10,599 nt of DNA from Bacillota bacterium (GTDB taxonomy: Bacteria; Bacillota; Clostridia; Oscillospirales; Acutalibacteraceae): the NCBI GenBank assembly GCA_023458915.1, contig JAEWWM010000077.1:1-10599 (forward strand), given 5' to 3'. Below, one piece after another: positions 4,871 to 10,599 of the stretch. The translations under genes and the position numbers were made by a program. Position 1 is the first letter of the stretch. The number at the start of each line of letters is the position of its first letter. The notes under the pieces were generated by a model. The model made no database searches and was not told the origin of the DNA. It worked only from the letters and a program-made list of their open reading frames with translations.

Positions 4871-6103
4871 TTGAAATATAACGGAATTGATGTATCTGAG
4901 CTTCAGGGGAACATCGACTGGGCAAGCGTATCGTCGAGTGGAATTGAATTTGCTATAATCAGAGCCACATATGATTCTTTCGGAGTAGACAGCCAGTTTG
5001 TGCAAAATATTTACGGCATTTCCAAAACAAGTATATATCCTGGTGCATATCATGAATCAAGCGCTCAAAGCGTTAATGAAGCCATAGAAGAGGCAAATAG
5101 TTTTTTGAATGTCATCAAGCCTTACAACTTCTCTTACCCGCTGGCGCTGCAAATTAAAAACGAGGTGGCGATGCAAACAGGGAAAGAGTTCTTTACGAAC
5201 ATAATATCAGCATTTTTGGATGTTGTAAAAGATGCAGGGTATTATCCACTGCTTTATGCAAGAACAAAAATGTTAGAAAAAAATATTGACGTCGACCGCA
5301 TTCCGGATATAGATATATGGTTAGCCGATTTAACAAATAATCCAGAAGCTTGCCCAAATAATTACAAAAACATTACAATATGGCAGTATTCAAACAGAGG
5401 GAACGTGCAAGGAACAACTGGGAATATAAATTTAAACGTATCTTACGTTAATTATCCGAAAGTAATAAAAAAGCAAGAGCAAAGATATCATCTTGATCAT
5501 TGTCACCATTATAAAATACCAAATTATCACGACAATAATACATCGATTGGAGCCGATAGTAAAATGAATTCTGATAATAATGCTAATTTGGGCACTGGTT
5601 TAGAGCCGGATTTTTCAGAGCCATACTTCTATATAGTTGAAAAGGGTGATACTTTAAGGAGTATAGCGAATAAATTTTTAGGCAACCCAGAGCAGTATAA
5701 ATCGCTTATGGACCTCAATGGCCTTAGTCGCCCCGTGGTTTTTGCAGGTCAGACGCTTAGAATCCCTCAAAATATTGATTCGAATGTGATTTTACATAGG
5801 GTTCAGGCGGGGGATACTTTATGGAAACTTTCAGAAAGATTTTTAGGTTATGGCCCAAGGTACAGCGAAATTATGAATCTCAACGGCCTTACAACAGACA
5901 TGATTTACCCAGGTCAGGTTATTAAAATTCAAGTTGACAATAATTCTTCCAGAACTTACACGGTTCAACCAGGTGATACTCTCTGGAAAATAGCTCAAAA
6001 TCTTTTAGGCAACGGGAATCGCTACACTTCAATTATGGCGCTTAATGGTTTGCAAAACGGGAGTTTAACAGTAGGCCAAATTTTAAAAATACCGTCGAAA
6101 TAA
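4871..6103 (+). CDS. GH25-fold protein with three LysM domains, probably catalytically inactive
   Basis: The protein has 410 residues. Residues 1 to about 200 match GH25 (Chalaropsis-type) lysozymes: GIDVSELQGNIDW (5-17), FAIIRATY (27-34), PGAYHES (57-63), IWQYSNRGNVQG (170-181). A linker (about 200-250) holds a His/Cys cluster (H207, H210, C211, H212, H213, H220). Three LysM peptidoglycan-binding repeats follow (about 253-299, 308-354, 362-408), each with a GDTL motif. In active GH25 enzymes the strand after the YP pair carries Asp-x-Glu; here it reads Q94-I95-K96. The later Asp of the G-x-V-D-x-N region is N187. Asp7 is kept. The enzyme is therefore probably a binding or scaffold protein. 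There is no signal peptide: the GH25 domain starts at once. The start is a TTG, supported by AAAGGGTGA (4856-4864) six bases before it and by domain completeness. A mother-cell or spore-surface role, as for some signal-less LysM proteins, is possible but inferred. Confidence 0.88.
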   Translation: MKYNGIDVSELQGNIDWASVSSSGIEFAIIRATYDSFGVDSQFVQNIYGISKTSIYPGAYHESSAQSVNEAIEEANSFLNVIKPYNFSYPLALQIKNEVAMQTGKEFFTNIISAFLDVVKDAGYYPLLYARTKMLEKNIDVDRIPDIDIWLADLTNNPEACPNNYKNITIWQYSNRGNVQGTTGNINLNVSYVNYPKVIKKQEQRYHLDHCHHYKIPNYHDNNTSIGADSKMNSDNNANLGTGLEPDFSEPYFYIVEKGDTLRSIANKFLGNPEQYKSLMDLNGLSRPVVFAGQTLRIPQNIDSNVILHRVQAGDTLWKLSERFLGYGPRYSEIMNLNGLTTDMIYPGQVIKIQVDNNSSRTYTVQPGDTLWKIAQNLLGNGNRYTSIMALNGLQNGSLTVGQILKIPSK

Positions 6104-6116
6104 ATTCAAAAATAAT

Positions 6117-8225
6117 TTAATCAGCGAATACCATCTGAATTTCTTTACTTGCCGCAAGATCCGCAATATGTTTGTGGCAAGTAAAGATTATTATTTGGCA
6201 TTTACCCTGGTTTTTCAGCGAATAATCTTTCAAAAACTCAAGTGCTCTTTCGAGTCTATCGTTATCATACTGCATAAAAACATCGTCTAAAATTAGTGGA
6301 ATTTTTTCCATGCTCGAAATTAGTTCCGAAATAGCAATTCGAAGCGCTAGATAAGCTTGGTCTATTGTCCCACTACTGAAATCATCGCAGGTTCGCTCTA
6401 TAGCGTCACTGTTAACGAGCATACCGTAATTCTTATCGACATGCAATTTAGCATATTTCCCGCCTGTTAAGCACGAGAAAATTTCCGAAACCCTTGAGCT
6501 GAGTTTAGGACTAAAATTTTTACGGAGTTCATCCGAAACCTCTTCAATCGCAATCGAAGCTATTTTTAAACTTTCAAGGTATGTCTCCATATCAGAAAGT
6601 TTATTTTTTTGTTCAGTTAGTTTTTTGATAAGATTTTCGACGCTGTCAAACGGAGTTTTCATATTTTTTTGGATTTCGATGTATTTTTCTTCTAAATTTA
6701 AATTTTTTAAAAACTCTATTCTTTCTCTGAATTTTTTAATTTCAGATGGACTATACTCCGCTTCTTCGTTATTTACACGCAATTTTTTGGCATATTTTTT
6801 TAAAAAATCCAAATCCGGATTATTAAATCCAAGCGCATCAGCTTCATATTTTATTTTTTCTTCAAAACTTTTTATTTCAGAACTCAAAGAAATAAAACTA
6901 TCAAGTGCTTTTGAAGTTTCGCTAAAATCATTTATAGGGCGATATTTTGAAATATTTTTGATAAATTTACTTTCAGCATTTTGTAGGTCAAATAAAGCGG
7001 AAATATAAGACGAGTTAATTTTTAATCTATCTCGAGTTTTTTTAATAAAATATACGCAACTGGCAAGAGTTAATGCAAACGGCAAACTGTAGATTAAAAC
7101 AGGCACAAATGTACTCATGAAAAACGAAATACAAAAAGCCGAAATCAGAGCAAAAAAATTGAAAATTTGCAAAACTGAAATTGTTGTTTTTTTTCTTTTA
7201 AGTTTACTTAAAATACGGTTCGCTTCTTTAAGTTTATCATCTAACTCTTTTTCTTCTTTTGAGATTATATTTTTGTCGAGCGCGTTTATTATTTTTTCAA
7301 ATTCCGTTACTTTAGTTATGTATCTTTTTGTTTCCTCTTTTAATTCAAGTAGCTCTTTTATGATTTCATTGGACTTTAGATAAGGAATGCCCAGGCTTTT
7401 AATATCGTTTTCTCTCTTATCATTTAATTTTATAATTTCATTTATTTTAGAAAGCTTGCAAAATTTTTCCGCAGCTTCAACTTTTAATTGCAAAGATTTT
7501 AGTTCGCTCCTGAGCGCTTTTAATTTATCAGACTCTTGCACTAATTTTTCGCGATTTTCTTCGAATAATTTTAAATCATAAATTTTTTTATTAATTTCGT
7601 TTATTAAAGATTTCGCCTCAAAAATTTTCCCGCCGTTACCTCGTGCCCACTCTAAATCTCGGATAGCATCACCAAGCCTTTTTGTAATCAAACTCTTAGA
7701 TACGTCAACTTCCCCTGTGTCAGACAAATTCGAGAGAATTTTATCAGCTATATTATCTTTTGAATTTTTAGAGCTTTCAAAGTCAGTTTTTCCAGTGCTT
7801 CTGATGTAACTGCTTCTTTCGAAACTTTTAATATCTATGCCAAAAAAATATTCTCCAGCTTCTTCTTTTTTCCCAAGATTAATAGTCTCGCCGTTAGATT
7901 TATTAATAATCAAAATACTGTCGCGGCTTGGGGATTCAGGATTTATCTCTTTTTGAATTTTATATAAATTTTCATCGTGAACAAATTCTATCGAGCCTCT
8001 CATCGGAACACCCGACCAAGGCGCATATCTTTGCCGCAAGATCTTATCTTCGAAATTTGATCTTTCGCTACCACGTCTACTGTAAAACATCATTTTCAAA
8101 AATTCCATAACGGTGGATTTTCCGAATTCGTTAGCTCCGTAAATAATCTGCACTCCATCATTTAAATTTAAATTATACCCTTCGAGCTTTCCAAATCCAC
8201 CGATTTCTATTTTCTTAATCACCAT
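6117..8225 (-). CDS. yhaN: YhaN-like Rad50/SMC-type ATPase with membrane hairpin
   Basis: The protein has 702 residues, shorter than Bacillus subtilis YhaN (about 960). The N-terminus has the ABC-type ATPase lobe IIYGANEFGKSTVMEFLK with Walker A GANEFGKST (30-38). A long coiled coil follows (about 205-346), then two hydrophobic segments (about 349-369 and 373-395), then a second coil (about 410-600). The C-terminal lobe has a signature-like FSSGTIDQ (616-623), Walker B LILDDVF (644-650) and the switch region IIIFTCHKH (678-686). This is the Rad50/SbcC plan, but with a membrane hairpin where those proteins carry a CxxC zinc hook; no CxxC is present. It presumably acts with YhaO in DNA end processing or repair near the membrane, although the function of this family is poorly settled. 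The ATG overlaps the last 11 bases of yhaO (ATGGTGATTAA), which implies translational coupling. The 3' end overlaps a hairpin on the other strand. Confidence 0.9.
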   Translation of the reverse strand: MVIKKIEIGGFGKLEGYNLNLNDGVQIIYGANEFGKSTVMEFLKMMFYSRRGSERSNFEDKILRQRYAPWSGVPMRGSIEFVHDENLYKIQKEINPESPSRDSILIINKSNGETINLGKKEEAGEYFFGIDIKSFERSSYIRSTGKTDFESSKNSKDNIADKILSNLSDTGEVDVSKSLITKRLGDAIRDLEWARGNGGKIFEAKSLINEINKKIYDLKLFEENREKLVQESDKLKALRSELKSLQLKVEAAEKFCKLSKINEIIKLNDKRENDIKSLGIPYLKSNEIIKELLELKEETKRYITKVTEFEKIINALDKNIISKEEKELDDKLKEANRILSKLKRKKTTISVLQIFNFFALISAFCISFFMSTFVPVLIYSLPFALTLASCVYFIKKTRDRLKINSSYISALFDLQNAESKFIKNISKYRPINDFSETSKALDSFISLSSEIKSFEEKIKYEADALGFNNPDLDFLKKYAKKLRVNNEEAEYSPSEIKKFRERIEFLKNLNLEEKYIEIQKNMKTPFDSVENLIKKLTEQKNKLSDMETYLESLKIASIAIEEVSDELRKNFSPKLSSRVSEIFSCLTGGKYAKLHVDKNYGMLVNSDAIERTCDDFSSGTIDQAYLALRIAISELISSMEKIPLILDDVFMQYDNDRLERALEFLKDYSLKNQGKCQIIIFTCHKHIADLAASKEIQMVFAD
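6142..6187 (+). terminator. Plus-strand hairpin inside the 3' end of yhaN, likely terminator of the LysM gene
   Basis: A 17-bp stem is formed by 6142-6158 and 6171-6187 around a 12-base loop. It starts about 40 bases after the LysM stop and is followed by TTATTATTT. Two of the 17 pairs are G-U in plus-strand RNA; in the minus-strand (yhaN) RNA they become C-A mismatches. The structure is therefore better formed in the direction of the LysM transcript, although it encodes the conserved C-terminal part of YhaN. The T-tract is interrupted, so efficiency is uncertain. Confidence 0.5.
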
Positions 8226-9348
8226 AATATTTCACATCCCCGCAAAAAGCCTTCAAACCGATTTTAAGCGCATTTTTATTTATTTTTTTCTCATATTCAT
8301 TTTTTGAATTTTCGATCTTTAAGAGCATTTTTTTAATAAATATACTTTTAAAATCGGTTCTGAATTTAAGTTTGTCAGGGTCAATCGTCGTTTCAGTATC
8401 GTCAATAATTTTTGCAAAAAACAGCTTTTCACTTAGCACTGTTTCAATTTTTAAAGCATTAATAAAACAATCTTCTTCTATGTTCCCCATAAGAATTATT
8501 TTATAAAGATTTTCCGCATATGAATCAACAAATTGCTCCTTTAAATTCTTTAAAATTAAATCTATAATTTCGTTCTCTGTAATAGCATTTGAAATATCAA
8601 TTTTTATTACTTCATATGTGCGCTTGCAAATTTTTTTAAAACTCAAACTGCAAAATCCTTTTGAAATAGTTCCTATATAAATACCCTTATCGCCCGTTTC
8701 ATCAAAGCCTCGGCCTTCGGGGCAACCGGCATAAGCGTAATAAGTTTGCCCCGCACAACAAATTTCGCTTCGCTTGTGAACATGCCCTAGAGCGATGTAA
8801 TCAAGTTTACTTTTTTCAATATCGCAAATTTGAAGAGGACAATAAACATCTTCTCCTAAATTTGATATATTCCCGTGCATAACGCAAATATTGATAAAAT
8901 CGTCATTTTTAACTTGTATACTTTTTAGTAAATTTTCTTTTTCGTGTGCACCTTTAAATGCAGACCCCCATATTCTAACTCCAAGGTCATTTAGTTCTAC
9001 GCATTCTAATTTATTGTTTTTAAATATTATAATATTTTCCGACCAATTTGAAACGTATGGCGAATCAGAAGTAAACGGGTCGTGGTTCCCTGGGGAAATC
9101 GCAACTTTAAAATTTACTTTTAAAATTGCGTTTTTTACATCGTGCAAGTCACTGTCTGATAAATTTACATCGTCAAATAAATCTCCAGCAATAAGAAGCA
9201 AATTTACTTTTTCAGCACTGCATATATCTAAAATCCTAAAAAAAACATTTTTAAGCTCGTGCCTGCGAATTTCGCCTTTGATACCCGTCCCCCAACAATG
9301 CGAACCAATATGTAAATCAGCGCAGTGCGCTATTTTAACTTCCAACAA
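8215..9348 (-). CDS. yhaO: YhaO-like metallophosphoesterase (SbcD/Mre11-type nuclease)
   Basis: The protein has 377 residues, close to the family size of about 400. All metallophosphoesterase motifs are present in order: D11 and H13 in CADLHIGSH, GDLFDD (55-60), GNHD (87-90), H158 in VMHGN, and GHVH (188-191). These residues bind two metal ions in SbcD/Mre11 exonucleases. The C-terminal part (about 240-377) is a less conserved capping domain that would contact the YhaN ATPase. The start is a TTG: AAGGAG (9354-9359) precedes two adjacent TTG codons, at 9346-9348 (5-base spacing) and 9343-9345 (8-base spacing). The second is better spaced, so the true protein may be one residue shorter. The gene follows the phosphohexomutase by 54 bases without a terminator and overlaps yhaN by 11 bases, so the three are likely one operon. 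Confidence 0.92.
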   Translation of the reverse strand: MLEVKIAHCADLHIGSHCWGTGIKGEIRRHELKNVFFRILDICSAEKVNLLLIAGDLFDDVNLSDSDLHDVKNAILKVNFKVAISPGNHDPFTSDSPYVSNWSENIIIFKNNKLECVELNDLGVRIWGSAFKGAHEKENLLKSIQVKNDDFINICVMHGNISNLGEDVYCPLQICDIEKSKLDYIALGHVHKRSEICCAGQTYYAYAGCPEGRGFDETGDKGIYIGTISKGFCSLSFKKICKRTYEVIKIDISNAITENEIIDLILKNLKEQFVDSYAENLYKIILMGNIEEDCFINALKIETVLSEKLFFAKIIDDTETTIDPDKLKFRTDFKSIFIKKMLLKIENSKNEYEKKINKNALKIGLKAFCGDVKYYGD

Positions 9349-9402
9349 ATTTTCTCCTTACATAATTTTACAGAAAAAAGCAGGGGATCATAAACCATTT
9401 TT

Positions 9403-10599
9403 TTAAATTTTTTCAAATTCGCTTAAATTTAGCTCTGAATAATTTTCAAAAAATGGCTTTAAAAGATTTAAAATAGATTTTATACCACCGCTTGTATAAC
9501 TTTCTGCGTACAAAACCACTACAGGGTCATGTATACTTTTTCGAAGTAAAAACCAGCCATTTTGGCGTTTATCCTTAAAATTAATTCTAACGCCTTCTAT
9601 ATTATCTTTATCAAGGTCAAACTTTCTACGGGACTGCGCATAATTTTTCAGGTCTAAAAACATATTGTTCGCTAAAATTTCTGTTTGTTCGCCGCTAATT
9701 GGAAGTCTTAAACTAATCTGCTCTTTAGCGTCCACTAAATCTTTTATTATATCATTTAAAGTTTTGCTTTCTTTTTGAAGGTTCACCATCTCAATTATAA
9801 TTTTAGCGGCAAGATACGCACCGTCATCAATAAAATCATTCTCTTTAAAAGCCGCATGACCGGAAGATTCAATAGCAAGCGGACAGTTTGCGCCTTTTTC
9901 ATTTATTCTTTTTGCCATACTTATAACATTATGATAACCACGCTTATATCTAAACTGTGTTCCTCCGAGTTTTTCAATAAAAGTTTTTAAAGAGTCTGAA
10001 GTGACAGAATCCGTAATGATTATACTATCCGGACTATTTTTAAGTGCAATAAAAGAAGCAAGAGCTATAAGTTTGTTTTTTTCGATAGCCTCTCCTTTAT
10101 TATTAACTACTGCCACACGGTCAACATCGGTATCGAATATTATTCCAAGGTCAGCGCCGGCTTTTACGGTAGCATCTGATATGCATTTAATAGCCTCGGC
10201 ATTTTCAGGATTTGGCACATGATTTGGGAAATTTCCATCAGGCACCAAAAATAAGCTCCCCTCTGTGTTTGCGCCAAGAGGTTTTAGAACATCATTTACG
10301 AAAAATCCGCCCGCTCCGTTTCCGGCATCGACAATTATTTTGAAATTTTTCAGCGGCTCATCGTAATTTTCATCCGAATTTATTCCGTCTTTTATTAATT
10401 TTTGAAAATGTTCGGAATAATAATTTATAAGATTAATTGATCTTACATTTCCGCGGTTGCTAACAAGAGAAGACTCCGCATCTTGAGCAAACTGCAAAAT
10501 TTCTTCAATATTATTTTCAGATAGACCACCATCAGTTGTAAAAAATTTAAAACCGTTTCTGTTCGACGGATGATGACTAGCGGTAATTGCTATCGAAGC
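9403..10599 (-). CDS. Phosphoglucomutase/phosphomannomutase family enzyme, 5' end outside the window
   Basis: 398 codons are visible; the N-terminus is cut off by the window edge. The frame is open to the last base, and the TTG at 10497 is not the start, since conserved sequence continues upstream. Numbering from the window edge, TASHHP (6-11) contains the catalytic phosphoserine S8 and runs into SNRNGFKFF (12-20). DTDVDR (156-161) is the Mg-binding loop, ESSGH (244-248) is the sugar-binding loop, and RKSIHDP (353-359) is in the C-terminal phosphate-binding domain. The enzyme would interconvert hexose 1- and 6-phosphates for cell-wall or exopolysaccharide precursors; the preferred sugar cannot be told. 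TASHHP differs from the commoner TASHNP, and DTDVDR from DGDGDR, but the metal-binding aspartates are kept. It is the first visible gene of a run leading into yhaO and yhaN. Confidence 0.93.
   Translation of the reverse strand, partial: ASIAITASHHPSNRNGFKFFTTDGGLSENNIEEILQFAQDAESSLVSNRGNVRSINLINYYSEHFQKLIKDGINSDENYDEPLKNFKIIVDAGNGAGGFFVNDVLKPLGANTEGSLFLVPDGNFPNHVPNPENAEAIKCISDATVKAGADLGIIFDTDVDRVAVVNNKGEAIEKNKLIALASFIALKNSPDSIIITDSVTSDSLKTFIEKLGGTQFRYKRGYHNVISMAKRINEKGANCPLAIESSGHAAFKENDFIDDGAYLAAKIIIEMVNLQKESKTLNDIIKDLVDAKEQISLRLPISGEQTEILANNMFLDLKNYAQSRRKFDLDKDNIEGVRINFKDKRQNGWFLLRKSIHDPVVVLYAESYTSGGIKSILNLLKPFFENYSELNLSEFEKI

Noticed and set aside
4871..6103. Phage endolysin interpretation of the GH25-LysM protein
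   Set aside because: No holin, tail or other phage gene is nearby, and the catalytic carboxylates appear to be missing. A lone phage remnant cannot be fully excluded.
6625..7581. Several plus-strand open frames of 60-130 codons opposite yhaN
   Set aside because: They are shadows of AT-rich coiled-coil codons; the translations are Phe/Ser/Leu-rich with no ribosome binding sites noticed.
8891..9406. 171-codon open frame on the plus strand opposite yhaO
   Set aside because: It is antisense to conserved metallophosphoesterase motifs, has a low-complexity Ser/Phe/Ile translation and no recognisable domain.
1..10599. CRISPR arrays, insertion sequences and integrase attachment sites
   Set aside because: No regularly spaced repeats, transposase or integrase reading frames were seen. 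The tRNA cluster at the left end has no duplicated tRNA 3' end that I could find in the window.

Overview
The window is AT-rich and has the gene structure of a low-GC Firmicute, most likely a gut- or rumen-type member of Clostridia. The signs are strong AAGGAG-like ribosome binding sites, frequent TTG starts, near-consensus sigma-A promoters, a YhaO/YhaN pair and a YifB (ComM-like) ATPase. The species cannot be named from this sequence.

Layout from left to right. (1) 1-267: a tRNA operon on the minus strand (Gly-TCC, then Arg-TCT, then a cut-off gene that looks like tRNA-His), with an extended -10 promoter. (2) 349-980: a monocistronic plus-strand unit with promoter, a Nif11-type double-glycine leader peptide with a cysteine-free Gly/Ala/Val-rich core, and a strong intrinsic terminator. 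(3) 1025-2635: promoter and yifB. (4) 2639-4688, minus strand: a candidate RiPP (ribosomally made, post-translationally modified peptide) locus. It holds a radical SAM/SPASM maturase followed by a Nif11-type precursor with a four-cysteine core. The precursor has its own near-perfect promoter in the 67-base gap. A 46-base decayed copy of the precursor's leader end lies between it and yifB. (5) 4871-6103: a GH25-lysozyme-fold protein with three LysM domains and no signal peptide. Its catalytic acidic residues appear to be replaced. (6) 6117-10599, minus strand: an apparent operon of a phosphohexomutase (cut by the window end), YhaO (Mre11/SbcD-like nuclease) and YhaN (Rad50-like ATPase with two membrane helices at the coiled-coil apex).

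How the parts fit together. The radical SAM enzyme and the four-Cys Nif11 peptide are the best candidate for an undescribed system: the enzyme presumably binds the leader through its N-terminal domain and modifies the core. No transporter, leader peptidase or second modifying enzyme is visible, so export and cleavage must be encoded elsewhere. The first Nif11-type peptide may be a second, possibly unmodified, product or an alternative substrate. YhaO and YhaN overlap by 11 bases and probably form a nuclease-ATPase complex. A 17-bp hairpin inside the 3' end of yhaN pairs fully only in the plus-strand RNA, and probably ends transcription of the convergent LysM gene. All functional statements are from reading motifs by eye; no database search was run.
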